The translations under genes and the position numbers were made by a program. Source: Pseudomonas sp. MWU16-30317 (GTDB lineage: Bacteria > Pseudomonadota > Gammaproteobacteria > Pseudomonadales > Pseudomonadaceae). Taken from it: a stretch of 64,000 nt of DNA. Position 1 is the stretch's first letter. Each line of letters opens with the position of its first letter. Location of the stretch: contig NZ_JAIWJA010000012.1 of assembly GCF_020515695.1 (NCBI RefSeq), positions 1 through 64,000 of the forward strand, written 5' to 3'. The notes under the pieces were generated by a model that saw only the letters and a list, made by a program, of their open reading frames with translations, made no database searches and was not told the origin of the DNA. This document shows, in pieces, positions 26,677-35,124 of this stretch.

Positions 26677-27012
26677 ATGAATCCAGAATTAACTGAAGAA
26701 GAGATGCGCCGTGCCCTCTTCGGCCATGCAGAAGTCTGCGCTCCGATAATCATCGCCCCACCCCTGAAGGAGCCCGTCGCGGATATCGTTATTGCGCCGA
26801 CGGCTAAACCCCAGGTTAAGAAGAAAGCATCCAAAGCATTCACACCCAGATTGAAAGTCACCTTGCGGGTAGGAAATGAATTTGAAGGTGAGACGTTTGA
26901 ACTGATTCATGAGGCCGACACGCTGAGCACCATCCTCGCAGAACAAGAGGCCACGAAGGCGGCACGAAAAAAATACAAATATGTGGAGTTGGTGTCGGTT
27001 AAATCGATGTAG
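26677..27012 (+). CDS. Small conserved-looking protein of unknown function
   Basis: Product of 111 residues that I do not recognise. It begins MNPELTEEEMRRALFGHAEV, a helical acidic-basic start. A proline-rich hydrophobic linker follows (about 19-40), then a lysine-rich stretch KPQVKKKASKAFTPRLKVTL and a beta-type segment with an IHEADTLSTILAEQEATKAARKKY helix, of which LSTILAEQEATKAARKKY is the most distinctive part. No signal peptide or membrane span is present. Start at 26677 rather than 26638 because GAGA lies just upstream and the extra residues are not protein-like. It stands alone between the hsp20 terminator and other small genes, so context gives no function. Confidence 0.6.
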   Translation: MNPELTEEEMRRALFGHAEVCAPIIIAPPLKEPVADIVIAPTAKPQVKKKASKAFTPRLKVTLRVGNEFEGETFELIHEADTLSTILAEQEATKAARKKYKYVELVSVKSM

Positions 27013-27155
27013 CGCACCTGGCTACATCCACGGCCATTTTAATTCTACCGCCCATCTTCTACCCCTCACCGCCACCCGCCTTAAACTGTTCATACAGCCT
27101 ATAGCGCTACCTTCGAGTGCCGTTAGCGAGAAAGCCCGAGCATTAAAGGGCCATT

Positions 27156-27359
27156 TCAGGCCCGCAAAATACGCTCGATACGCTCACGCGCGCCCCCGGT
27201 AAGCCGCTTGATGCCCAACAAGCACGCAACCTCCAGCGCTGGATCGGCAGCATCGATGATCGCCGCCGCCATTCGCAGCTCCTCAGCGGCAACGTCTTCG
27301 ATAGCGCGAGCGGAGCGGCTGGCGGAGGTCACTCTGGTGATGTCGAAATATGAAACCAA
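27156..27359 (-). CDS. Short hypothetical protein
   Basis: Product of 67 residues, not recognised. The segment AAEELRMAAAIIDAADPALE, then VACLLGIKRLTGGARERIERI, is strongly helical and amphipathic, ending in a basic RERIERILRA. This is protein-like and unlike random translation. The N-terminal part may be mis-started because no clear ribosome site precedes the ATG at 27359. No neighbours suggest a role. Confidence 0.4.
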   Translation of the reverse strand: MVSYFDITRVTSASRSARAIEDVAAEELRMAAAIIDAADPALEVACLLGIKRLTGGARERIERILRA

Positions 27360-27470
27360 ACATTCAAGTTGCGCATCACACGCTTAGTGGCGATGCCGAG
27401 CGGCATGAGCTGTGAGCTATGAGTTATCCCCTACACCCCGACACCCATTCGCATTCTTGAGAGAAAGATT

Positions 27471-27680
27471 ATGGCCAACACCTTTAAGGTCGGTGACGCT
27501 GTCCGGTGGAATTCAGAGGCGGGCGAAATTCACGGGAAGGTGACCAAGGTTCATGAACAAGATGTGGACTTCATGGGCAAGCACCGCCCGGCGTCCAAGG
27601 ACGAGCCACAATACGAGGTGCAAAGCGACAAGACCGGTCATTTTGCGATGCACCATGGAAGTGCTTTGCATCGAGGCTGA
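27471..27680 (+). CDS. DUF2945 / Hva1 TUDOR-like small protein
   Basis: Protein of 69 residues matching the DUF2945 family from end to end: KVGDAVRWNSEAGEIHGKVT, then the conserved Q.VDFMGKHRPASKDEPQYEV and TGHFAMHHGSALHRG. The fold is a small SH3/TUDOR-like barrel. Role unknown; such genes are often scattered singly or near stress genes. An AGAGAAAG site lies just upstream of the ATG. Confidence 0.85.
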   Translation: MANTFKVGDAVRWNSEAGEIHGKVTKVHEQDVDFMGKHRPASKDEPQYEVQSDKTGHFAMHHGSALHRG

Positions 27681-27793
27681 CATCTCATGCTGGATGGGCC
27701 AGCGCGAAGTGGATTTTGGCAACCCTGCCATTGGTATTCATGCGCTCGTGAATTTAGGGTTGGTATGAGCAAACCTGAGGACCGACTGCCGGA

Positions 27794-28555
27794 TCAGCCC
27801 AAATCTCCGCCCCCTACCGGCAGCGTGACGCCGGTGATGTAGGAAGCCTCATCGCTGGCCAGAAACAGAATGGCGCTCGCTTGTTCGTTGATCGTGCCGT
27901 AGCGCTTCATCAAGCTGCTGTCGACGGTCTGGTCGACAATCTGCTGGTACCACCGTTGTTCGTCGGCGCTGGGCGCTTGGGTGTTGCGGGGGATGCGTCG
28001 TGGTGGCGCCTCGGTGCCACCCGGGGCCGTGGCATTGACTCGGATGCCTCGTTCGGCGGTCTCGAACGCCAGGCAGGCGGTCAGGGCGTTCACCCCACCC
28101 TTGGCAGCGCCGTAAGGCACCCGGTTCACCCCGCGAGTCGCGACAGAAGAAACGTTGACGATCGCTCCGCTACCCTGCTCGATCATGTAGGGCAGTACGG
28201 CGTGGCAACACCACAGTGTCGGGAACAATGACCGACGCACCTCAGCCTCGATTTCTTCGCTGCGGTAGTGCTCGAAAGGCTTGGCCCAGATGGTGCCGCC
28301 AACGTTGTTGATCAGAACATCGATACGCCCGAATCGACCATGGGCAGCGCCCATGACCTCGCCGCATTCGGTGCTCTGCTCGAGGTCGGCGGTGAGCGTC
28401 AACACTCGCTCGCTGCTGAGCTCGTGCACCAGCTCGGAGCGGTCCAATGCCACCACCCAGGCGCCCTCCTCCAGCAGGCGCTCGACCACGCGAAGACCTA
28501 TGCCCTGTGCAGCGCCGGTGACCACCGCGACTTTGTCTGTAAAACGTAAGCTCAT
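27794..28555 (-). CDS. benD: Benzoate cis-diol dehydrogenase BenD
   Basis: Oxidises and decarboxylates 1,6-dihydroxycyclohexa-2,4-diene-1-carboxylate to catechol with NAD+. The 253-residue short-chain dehydrogenase has VTGAAQGIG (cofactor loop), NNVGGTIWAKPFEHY (BenD-type), catalytic serine in NVSSVATRG, and tyrosine/lysine in VPYGAAKGG. The start at 28555 is preceded by a perfect AAGGAGG; a longer frame to 28579 is not needed. Ten bases separate it from benC. It is the last ben gene. No benK, benE or benF transporter gene follows in this window, so uptake must be encoded elsewhere. Confidence 0.96.
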   Translation of the reverse strand: MSLRFTDKVAVVTGAAQGIGLRVVERLLEEGAWVVALDRSELVHELSSERVLTLTADLEQSTECGEVMGAAHGRFGRIDVLINNVGGTIWAKPFEHYRSEEIEAEVRRSLFPTLWCCHAVLPYMIEQGSGAIVNVSSVATRGVNRVPYGAAKGGVNALTACLAFETAERGIRVNATAPGGTEAPPRRIPRNTQAPSADEQRWYQQIVDQTVDSSLMKRYGTINEQASAILFLASDEASYITGVTLPVGGGDLG

Positions 28556-28565
28556 ATCAACCTCC

Positions 28566-29588
28566 TTATGCGGCATCACCGGTCACGACGGCGTTCGGGG
28601 TGAATTTCTCGTAATGAAAACTGGCGGGGGTCACGCCCTGCTCGGTGAAATACTTGCGCACGGCATCGACCATCGGTGGCGGGCCGCACAGGTACACATC
28701 GACATCGCCGTCATTCAGGGCGCCCGAAGACATGTGCTGGGTGACATAGCCTTGGCGCGAATGGGCTGTGGCCGGGTCGGCAACACAGGTCACGAAGCTG
28801 AAGTTGTGCAAGCGATCCGAGAAGCCCTTCAAGGCGTCGACCATCACCAGATCCTGATCGCGTGTGACGCCATAGATCAGGCAGATCTGCTGGGTCTCGC
28901 CTTTTTCAGCGAGCACTTCGAGCATGGCCAGAAAAGGCGCCAGACCGGTGCCGCCCGCTAGGAACAGCAGAGGCCGAGTGACCGCGCGCAGGTAAAAACT
29001 GCCCAGTGGGCCGGTCATGCTGACCTGTTCGCCGACGCTGGCACCGGTCAGCCAGCTGCTCATGAGGCCCCCGGGCACCTGTTTGACCAGGAAGCTGGCC
29101 TGGGTGTCACCGGGGCGGCTGCTGAACGAATACGAGCGCGTCTGCTGGCCCCCAGGCACGGCAATATTGACGTACTGGCCCGGCAGAAAAACAGGCGCCT
29201 GGTCGAGGGTGAAACTGACCTCCACAGCGGCGTCGGCATGGGTAACGATGCTCGACACCGTCGCGCCGAAATGCGTGGTCCCCGTCTTGCAGGCACTGGA
29301 AGGTACCGGCACGCTGAGCACGCAATCGGACTGCACCACCATCTGGCAAGTGAGGACCTGACGCTGCTCGGCTTCATCCTCGGCCAGGGCATCTTCGATG
29401 TAGTCGTCGCCCAGGTCGTATTCGCCCGTTTCGCAGTGGCACTTGCAGGTGCCGCATACGCCATCGGAGCAGTCCATGGGCAGATTGATACGCTGGCGAT
29501 AGGCGGCATCCAGCACCTTTTCGCCCGGCTTGCAGTCGATGAATCGGGTGACCCCATCCTCGAAGTTCAAGGCAATCGAATACGTCAT
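28566..29588 (-). CDS. benC: Benzoate 1,2-dioxygenase reductase BenC
   Basis: Electron carrier from NADH to the BenAB oxygenase. The 340-residue product has a plant-type [2Fe-2S] ferredoxin domain with cysteines C40, C45, C48 and C81 (MDCSDGVCGTC ... LTCQM). The FAD-binding barrel carries TRSYSFSS near 150 and the NAD domain carries FLAGGTGLAPFLAML and YLCGPPPMVDAV. Length and domain order are those of BenC/XylZ. Ten-base gaps on both sides show it is part of benABCD. Confidence 0.97.
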   Translation of the reverse strand: MTYSIALNFEDGVTRFIDCKPGEKVLDAAYRQRINLPMDCSDGVCGTCKCHCETGEYDLGDDYIEDALAEDEAEQRQVLTCQMVVQSDCVLSVPVPSSACKTGTTHFGATVSSIVTHADAAVEVSFTLDQAPVFLPGQYVNIAVPGGQQTRSYSFSSRPGDTQASFLVKQVPGGLMSSWLTGASVGEQVSMTGPLGSFYLRAVTRPLLFLAGGTGLAPFLAMLEVLAEKGETQQICLIYGVTRDQDLVMVDALKGFSDRLHNFSFVTCVADPATAHSRQGYVTQHMSSGALNDGDVDVYLCGPPPMVDAVRKYFTEQGVTPASFHYEKFTPNAVVTGDAA

Positions 29589-29598
29589 GGCTTTGCCC

Positions 29599-30087
29599 TC
29601 AGATGTGGTAAATGTCGATGACTTGATGGATGTAGTCGTTCTTGAGCACGATCTTCTTGCGCGTGATCAGCGGCTGTTCGCCGCTGACGTCCAGGCGATA
29701 GAACGAGGTGCCGAAATACGAATCCGTGGTCTTGTAGCGATGGCTGAGGGTGTGCCAATTGAAGCGCAGCTCGACGGTGGCGCCGTCGTCGCTCAGCACT
29801 TCGAGGTTGGCGATCAAGTGTGCAGTGCGTGGCTCTGGCGTACTGGCACTGGAGCGCTCTGTCTTGATGCGGAACACTCGGTCTTCCAGGCCATCGCGGT
29901 TGGGGTAGTAGATCAGCGAGATTTCCCGGTGCGGGTCTTCGGTGAGGCTGTCCTGGTCGTCCCAGGCCGGCATCCAGAACTCCACGTCCGGGGAATAGCA
30001 TTGCAGCCACTCATCCCACTGACGGTCGTCCAGCAACCGCGCCTCGCGATAGAGAAAGTCCAGCAGCAGGTCACGGGAGGTACTCAT
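29599..30087 (-). CDS. benB: Benzoate 1,2-dioxygenase beta subunit BenB
   Basis: Small subunit (162 residues) of the alpha3-beta3 ring-hydroxylating oxygenase. It has the cystatin-like fold of the family, with LLDFLYREARLLDDRQWDEW at the N-terminus and EPRTAHLIANLEVLSDDG in the middle. It carries no cofactor and is structural, with effects on specificity. Its ATG overlaps the benA stop by 4 bases, indicating translational coupling. Confidence 0.96.
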   Translation of the reverse strand: MSTSRDLLLDFLYREARLLDDRQWDEWLQCYSPDVEFWMPAWDDQDSLTEDPHREISLIYYPNRDGLEDRVFRIKTERSSASTPEPRTAHLIANLEVLSDDGATVELRFNWHTLSHRYKTTDSYFGTSFYRLDVSGEQPLITRKKIVLKNDYIHQVIDIYHI

Positions 30088-31460
30088 GGCTGAACCTCCT
30101 TGTCAGTGGCGATCACGCCAGCATGGTCGGACTCCAGCGCGGTCAGCAGGCGTGATGCCCAGAATGCATGCTGGCGCACGAACAGGCCCTCGTCCTCGGT
30201 CTTCACGCCACTGAGCTGTGGACGCATGCCCATGGCCTTGGCATTGTCGTCCGGGCCTTCTACCCACTGCTTCGCGCCACGGCTCAGATCGTTCCACAAC
30301 GTGGTGGCACCCTGGTAGCCGGTCTGACAGGCGCGGAACTCTTCCAGATCGTCCGGCGTCCCCATGCCGCTGACGTTGAAGAAGTCCTCGTACTGCCGAA
30401 TGCGGGTGGCGCGCTCCTTGTCGCTTTCGCCTTTTGGCGCCATGCAGTAGATGGTCACCTCGGTCTTGTCCACGGCAATCGGTCTTACCACGCGGATCTG
30501 CGTGGAAAACTGGTCCATGAGATAGACGTTGGGGTACAGGCACAGGTTGCGGGTCTGGTCGACGATGAAGTCCGCGCGCTCTTGCCCAAGGCGCTCGGCC
30601 AGGGCTTCACGGTGGGCATGCACCGGACGTACCTCGGGATTGAGCAAGCGGGTCCACAGCAGAATATGCCCGTGTTCGAAGGCGTACACCCCGCCCAGGC
30701 TCTTCGACCAGCCATTGGCATCGACGGTGCGGGTACCCTCGGCCTCGTAGTTGCGCCGACCCATGGTCGCCGAATAGTTCCAGTGCACGGAACTGACGTG
30801 GTAGCCGTCGGCACCGTTCTCGATCTGTAGCTTCCAGTTGCCGTCGTAGATATAAGACGAACTGCCACGCAACACTTCCAAGCCTTCGGGCGCTTGGTCG
30901 ACCATCTGGTCGATGATCGTGCGGGTTTCACCCAGGTAGTCGCTCAGCTCGGGCGCCGCCTCGCTCAGGCTGCCGAACAGAAACCCACGATAGTTTTCGA
31001 AGCGACCAAGCCGGCGCAGGTCATGGGAGCCGTCGCAGTCGAAGCTGTCAGGGTAGGCCCCGGTCTTGGCATCCTTGACCTTGAGCAGCTTGCCGGCATT
31101 GCTGAACGTCCAGCCATGGAACGGGCAGGTGAACGAACCCTTGTTGCCTTGCTTGCGTCGGCAAAGCATGGCACCGCGGTGGGCGCAGGCGTTGACCAGA
31201 CCGTGCAGCTGGCCTTGCTTGTCCCGGGTCACCACCACCGGCTGACGGCCGATGTAGGTAGTGAAGTAGTCGTTGATGTCTGGTACCTGGCTTTCGTGCG
31301 CCAGGTACACCCAGCCGCTTTCGAAGATGTGTTTCATCTCCAGGTCGAACAGCTGCTGATCGGTGAAGATGTCTCGGCGGCAGCGGAAAACGCCAGTGGC
31401 AGGATCTTCCTGGACAGATTCACGGATCTGTCGAGCAAGAGCGTCGATATTCTGATTCAT
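30084..31460 (-). CDS. benA: Benzoate 1,2-dioxygenase alpha subunit BenA
   Basis: Catalytic subunit (458 residues) that adds O2 across C1-C2 of benzoate. The Rieske cluster ligands are C92/H94 (NACAHRGAMLC) and C112/H115 (FTCPFHGWTF). The mononuclear iron site lies in NGADGYHVSSVHWNYSATMG, with an aspartate and two histidines in the family arrangement. A GGAGGG ribosome site precedes the ATG. The promoter region between benR and benA carries paired XylS/BenR-type half-sites. First gene of benABCD. Confidence 0.97.
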   Translation of the reverse strand: MNQNIDALARQIRESVQEDPATGVFRCRRDIFTDQQLFDLEMKHIFESGWVYLAHESQVPDINDYFTTYIGRQPVVVTRDKQGQLHGLVNACAHRGAMLCRRKQGNKGSFTCPFHGWTFSNAGKLLKVKDAKTGAYPDSFDCDGSHDLRRLGRFENYRGFLFGSLSEAAPELSDYLGETRTIIDQMVDQAPEGLEVLRGSSSYIYDGNWKLQIENGADGYHVSSVHWNYSATMGRRNYEAEGTRTVDANGWSKSLGGVYAFEHGHILLWTRLLNPEVRPVHAHREALAERLGQERADFIVDQTRNLCLYPNVYLMDQFSTQIRVVRPIAVDKTEVTIYCMAPKGESDKERATRIRQYEDFFNVSGMGTPDDLEEFRACQTGYQGATTLWNDLSRGAKQWVEGPDDNAKAMGMRPQLSGVKTEDEGLFVRQHAFWASRLLTALESDHAGVIATDKEVQP

Positions 31461-31525
31461 GGGCTGGGCCCTCCGTTGTTCTTGTATCAGGCACTTTCAC
31501 CTTAAATGCCTCGCCTTCCTGGCGA

Positions 31526-31561
31526 TATCCAGCCACTGCACATCGCTATCCGTTTACCGCA
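31526..31561 (-). promoter_or_regulatory. BenR/XylS-type operator upstream of benA
   Basis: Read on the minus strand there are two direct half-sites, TGCGGTAAACGGATA (31561-31547) and TGCAGTGGCTGGATA (31540-31526), separated by 6 bases. The XylS/BenR consensus is TGCA-N6-GGNTA repeated at 21-base spacing. The promoter-proximal copy matches fully and the distal copy has one mismatch. The distal half-site overlaps the last codons of benR. BenR with benzoate should activate benA from here. Confidence 0.8.
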
Positions 31562-32514
31562 AGGCCCTCTTGGCAGCGACGTGTGGTCTGCGACGGCAGT
31601 TCACCGAAGCGCTTGCGATAGGCTTCGGAGAAACGCCCCAGGTGCAGGAAGCCATGATCCAGCGCAACCTCTGTGACGCTGCGGGCAGCGGGCGACTGCA
31701 GCAACTCGTGGACCCGCTCCAGTCTGCGCTGGCGCACGTAATCGCGCGGCGACACGCCCACCTGCCTTTCGAACAGCAAGTACAGCGAGCGCTCGCTCAC
31801 CCGTGCAACAGCCATCAGCTGTTCGATACTGATCTCTTTGCGCAGGTGTGCATCGATGAACTGCCTCACCGCCTCGAACCCCTGGCCTTGGGATTGCGCC
31901 GGTATTTGTCGGGCTACGTTACTGGCGAGCATGCCCAGCAGCTTGCTGGCCACAAGGCGTTCATAAAGCACCTGGACCTCAGGCGCTGCCGCGCTTTCTG
32001 CCTCCTGACAGATCAATCCCAGCAGTTGTACGAAACACTCAAGGGTACTGAGGTCATGACGCGAGGCGGCGAAGCGTATGCCGTTGCTGGGCAGGACCCA
32101 TTTCTGCTCCACACAAGCACTCTCCAGGAGGCCTACGGGCACCTTGATGATGAATTTTTCGCAATCCGCCGAGTAGGTCAGGTCGACGGGGTCATCGGGA
32201 TTGATCAGCAGGATCTCGCCGGGGGTGTAAATTTGTTCTCTATCGCGGGCGAAGGAACGACAGTGGCCGCGCAACAGGATTTGCAGGTGATAGATCGATT
32301 CCAGGGCCGGGGACAGCACCTGCACTCGCGCGCCGTAACTGATACGGCACAGGTCCAGGCTGGAAAAAGTCCGATGGCTGATGCTCGCCCGCGGTTGGCC
32401 TTTGGGGGGCATGCGAATCTCATGGCTGCCCACATGCTGGTTCACGTATTCGGACACCGCGTAGGCATCCGCCTGGTTGAAGATGCAGCTGCGTTCACTC
32501 AACAGGGTGGTCAT
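31546..32514 (-). CDS. benR: BenR, AraC/XylS-family activator of the ben operon
   Basis: Benzoate-responsive activator, 322 residues. The N-terminal effector and dimerisation domain runs to about 210. The two HTH motifs of the AraC domain are in the C-terminal 100 residues (ISIEQLMAVARVSERSLYLL, FERQVGVSPRDYVRQRRLER) followed by ARSVTEVALDHGFLHLGRFS. The ATG at 32514 is preceded by AGAGAGG; longer in-frame ATGs up to 32595 would run through the terminator of catA. It lies upstream of benA in the same direction and close downstream of catBCA, separated by a terminator hairpin. Confidence 0.95.
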   Translation of the reverse strand: MTTLLSERSCIFNQADAYAVSEYVNQHVGSHEIRMPPKGQPRASISHRTFSSLDLCRISYGARVQVLSPALESIYHLQILLRGHCRSFARDREQIYTPGEILLINPDDPVDLTYSADCEKFIIKVPVGLLESACVEQKWVLPSNGIRFAASRHDLSTLECFVQLLGLICQEAESAAAPEVQVLYERLVASKLLGMLASNVARQIPAQSQGQGFEAVRQFIDAHLRKEISIEQLMAVARVSERSLYLLFERQVGVSPRDYVRQRRLERVHELLQSPAARSVTEVALDHGFLHLGRFSEAYRKRFGELPSQTTRRCQEGLAVNG

Positions 32515-32564
32515 GGTGTGCGCCTCTCTTGTTTTTTTATAAGCAGGCTCGGGGTGACGACAAA

Positions 32565-32592
32565 AGCTCCCGCCGCATTGCGGTCGGGAGCT
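32565..32592 (-). terminator. Terminator of the catBCA operon
   Basis: On the minus strand AGCTCCCG-A-CCGC, loop AAT, GCGG-CGGGAGCT, then TTTTG. The 8 + 4 bp stem with one bulge lies 22 bases after the catA stop and just before benR, separating the cat and ben transcription units. Confidence 0.8.
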
Positions 32593-32613
32593 CAATACTT
32601 CAGCGTTTCGTCA

Positions 32614-33519
32614 TCAGGCTTCCAGCGCCCTCACCCGCTCGCGCTTGTCCTGCTCCCTGGGCTCTTCGGTAGGCTGCAGCACGAAGTCGAAGTCGATCTC
32701 GGCATACCGATCACCGCCGTCTTCCTTGAACACGATGTCGGCAATCAGCTCGTCACGTGTGGCATAGGCGAAATCGTCGTGCAGGTACTTGTCGCCCGCC
32801 AGGTTGATCTGGGTAGTCAGGTGTCGATAGCCGGGTCCGGAGATGAAAAAATGAATGTGCGCCGGGCGCTGACCGTGGCGGCCGAGCTGATCCAGCAGTG
32901 CCTGGGTCGGGCCATCCGGAGCGCAGCCGTAACCGGAGGGCACGATGCTCTGAAAGCTGTACCGTCCCTGGTCGTCGGTCTGAATGCGGCGGCGCAGGTT
33001 GAACTCGGACTGCGAGGGGTCGAAGTAGGAATAGGTACCTGCCGTATTGGCATGCCACACATCGACGATGGCATCGGCCACGGGCTCGCCCGCCACATTG
33101 CGCACCTGGCCTTTCATGTACAGCAATGTGCCGTGATCCTGGCCATCGTCGAGCCGCGCTTCGTATTGCGACAGCGGCGCGCCGGCCACATACAGCGGGC
33201 CCTCGATAGTGCGTGGAGTGCCGCCCACATGGCCGGCCTGCTCGTCTTCAGCATCCATCAGCAGGTCCAGGTAGTGCTCCAGGCCAAGGCCAGCCACCAG
33301 CAACCCGGCTTCCTGACGAGCACCCAGCTCATTCAGGTAGTTCACGGCTTTCCAGAACTCCTCGGACGTGACCTGAAGGTCTTCGATGATCTTGATGCTG
33401 TCGGTCAGCACGCGATGGATCACGGTCTTCATGCGGGCACTGCCGGCGGTCTTGTCAAAGCCGGCGGCGCCTTCGAAGAATTTCTGCACTTCGGCGGTAT
33501 GGGAAATACGAACGGTCAT
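32614..33519 (-). CDS. catA: Catechol 1,2-dioxygenase CatA
   Basis: Intradiol ring-cleavage enzyme turning catechol into cis,cis-muconate. The 301-residue product has the helical dimerisation domain at the N-terminus. The Fe(III) site comprises a tyrosine in ANTAGTYSYF, Y197 in IVPSGYGCAPDG, and H221/H223 in RPAHIHFFISGPG. GAGGAA precedes the ATG. Third gene of catBCA, 64 bases after catC. It receives catechol from BenD and probably from the NahG-like enzyme at the other end of the window. Confidence 0.97.
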   Translation of the reverse strand: MTVRISHTAEVQKFFEGAAGFDKTAGSARMKTVIHRVLTDSIKIIEDLQVTSEEFWKAVNYLNELGARQEAGLLVAGLGLEHYLDLLMDAEDEQAGHVGGTPRTIEGPLYVAGAPLSQYEARLDDGQDHGTLLYMKGQVRNVAGEPVADAIVDVWHANTAGTYSYFDPSQSEFNLRRRIQTDDQGRYSFQSIVPSGYGCAPDGPTQALLDQLGRHGQRPAHIHFFISGPGYRHLTTQINLAGDKYLHDDFAYATRDELIADIVFKEDGGDRYAEIDFDFVLQPTEEPREQDKRERVRALEA

Positions 33520-33583
33520 GGCGGTTCCTCATCTTTATTCTTGTGGAAACAAACGTCATTCTTGTGCAGACATCAGGCAGTTT

Positions 33584-33874
33584 TCAGCGATCGTCGGCGT
33601 GGATCGACGAGGGGTGTCTGCACATGGCCATGACTTCGATGTCCATGTAGGGATACAGCGGCAGTTGCATCAGCGTGTCATGCAAGGCTTGGTTATCGGG
33701 CACATCAAAGATGCTGACGTTGGCGTACAGGCCGGCGATACGCCAGAGGTGTCGCCAGGTGCCCTCGTGCTGCAGGCGCTGGGCCAGTTCCTTTTCGTCG
33801 GCCTTGAGCCTTGCTGCTTGATCGGCTGGCATGTCGGCAGGAAGTTTGACGGTCATGCGTACATGAAAAAGCAT
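33584..33874 (-). CDS. catC: Muconolactone delta-isomerase CatC
   Basis: Converts (+)-muconolactone to beta-ketoadipate enol-lactone. The 96-residue product is of standard size and forms ring-shaped decamers in known homologues. Family marks are MLFHVRMTVKLPADMPADQA, EGTWRHLWRIAGLYANVSIF and LPLYPYMDIEVMAMCRHPSS. It follows catB by 31 bases and has its own GAGGAA site. Confidence 0.97.
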   Translation of the reverse strand: MLFHVRMTVKLPADMPADQAARLKADEKELAQRLQHEGTWRHLWRIAGLYANVSIFDVPDNQALHDTLMQLPLYPYMDIEVMAMCRHPSSIHADDR

Positions 33875-33905
33875 GGCAGGTTCCTCAGTTGAACAAATGA
33901 TGCGT

Positions 33906-35024
33906 TTATCGACGGGCGAACCGGGCGAGGCGTGCTTCGTCCAGTTCCAGACCCAGGCCAGGCAGGCGCGGGATCAACAGCTGGAAGTCACGGTACACCG
34001 GTGGCTGGACCAGAATATCCTCGGTCAACAGCAGCGGGCCGAACAATTCGGTGTGCCACTCAAGTTTGTCCAGAGTCGCGAAGGCATGGGCCGCAGCCAG
34101 TGTGCCGATGCTGCCTTCGAGCATGGTACCGCCGTACAGCCCGATGCCCGCTGCCTGGGCGATGGCGGCCGTACGCAATACGGCACGAGGACCACCGGTT
34201 TTGGCAATCTTCAGGGCAAAGATAGGCGCCGCGCCCATCTGTGCCAAGGCAAAGCTGTCTTCGACAGACTCGATGGCCTCGTCGGCCATCAGCGGGATCG
34301 GGCTGTGGGCGCTGAGGCGTGCCATGCCGGCACGGTCGTGGCGCGACAGAGGTTGTTCGATCAACTCGACGCCGGCATCGGCCAGCCGACGGCAGGCATT
34401 GATTGCCACTGCTTCGCTCCACGCCTGGTTGATGTCCACCCGGACGCTGGCCCGGTCCCCCAGGGCGCGCTTGATAGCCGCGACATGGGCAATGTCGCGG
34501 GCCGGCTCGCCTGCACCGATCTTCAGTTTGAAATGGCGATGGCGACGCAGATCGAGCATGCGCTCGGCTTCCTCGATGTCCTTATCAGTGTCACCGCTGG
34601 CCAGCGTCCAGGCGACTTCGACGCCGTCGCGCACTCGACCACCCAGCACCTCGGCCACGGGCAGGCCCAGGCGCTTGCCCAAGGCATCGAGCAAGGCGGT
34701 TTCCACCGCGCTACGAGCAAAGGTATTGCCACGGATGGCTCGGTCGACGCGCTGCATGGCAGCGTTGAGGTTGCTGGCATCCTGGCCGATCAGCAGAGGC
34801 GCAAACCAGGTATCGAGGTTGGTCTTGATGCTTTCCGGACTTTCTCCGGCGTAAGCCAGGCCACCGATGGTGGTGGCTTCGCCGATCCCGACGATGCCGT
34901 CGCTGCAGCGAATGCGCAGAATCACCAGCGTCTGCCCGTGCATGGTATGCATGGCCAGCTTGTGCGGGCGAATGGTAGGCAGATCGACGATCTGGATATC
35001 GAAATGTTCGATAGTGGCGGTCAT
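33906..35024 (-). CDS. catB: Muconate cycloisomerase CatB
   Basis: Enolase-superfamily enzyme (372 residues) that lactonises cis,cis-muconate to (+)-muconolactone. The barrel carries the K-x-K base in HRHFKLKIGAGEP, metal ligands in VRVDINQAWSE, VELIEQPLSR and LMADEAIESVE, and a second lysine in PIFALKIAKTGG. Capping-domain residues lie at both ends. The start at 35024 faces the divergent catR across a 100-base gap containing a CatR-type site. TTGGAC with CAATCT about 18 bases on is a plausible catB promoter on the minus strand. Confidence 0.97.
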   Translation of the reverse strand: MTATIEHFDIQIVDLPTIRPHKLAMHTMHGQTLVILRIRCSDGIVGIGEATTIGGLAYAGESPESIKTNLDTWFAPLLIGQDASNLNAAMQRVDRAIRGNTFARSAVETALLDALGKRLGLPVAEVLGGRVRDGVEVAWTLASGDTDKDIEEAERMLDLRRHRHFKLKIGAGEPARDIAHVAAIKRALGDRASVRVDINQAWSEAVAINACRRLADAGVELIEQPLSRHDRAGMARLSAHSPIPLMADEAIESVEDSFALAQMGAAPIFALKIAKTGGPRAVLRTAAIAQAAGIGLYGGTMLEGSIGTLAAAHAFATLDKLEWHTELFGPLLLTEDILVQPPVYRDFQLLIPRLPGLGLELDEARLARFARR

Positions 35025-35108
35025 GATGTCCGTCCTGTTTATGTTTGTTCTTGCCCCCAGATTGACGCGGGACGACCCGCCGGTCCAATATTGAATAGGT
35101 CTCGTTGA

Positions 35109-35123
35109 ATACCCAGGAGGTAT
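35109..35123. promoter_or_regulatory. CatR recognition site between catR and catB
   Basis: ATACCCAGGAGGTAT is an exact ATAC-N7-GTAT inverted repeat, the recognition sequence of the CatM/BenM/CatR group, and contains the general LysR T-N11-A core. It overlaps the Shine-Dalgarno sequence of catR and ends one base before its GTG start, which fits autorepression. A weaker AT-rich site (CCAATATTGAATAGG near 35081-35095) lies toward catB and may be the inducer-dependent activation site. Confidence 0.75.
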
Positions 35124-35124
35124 T

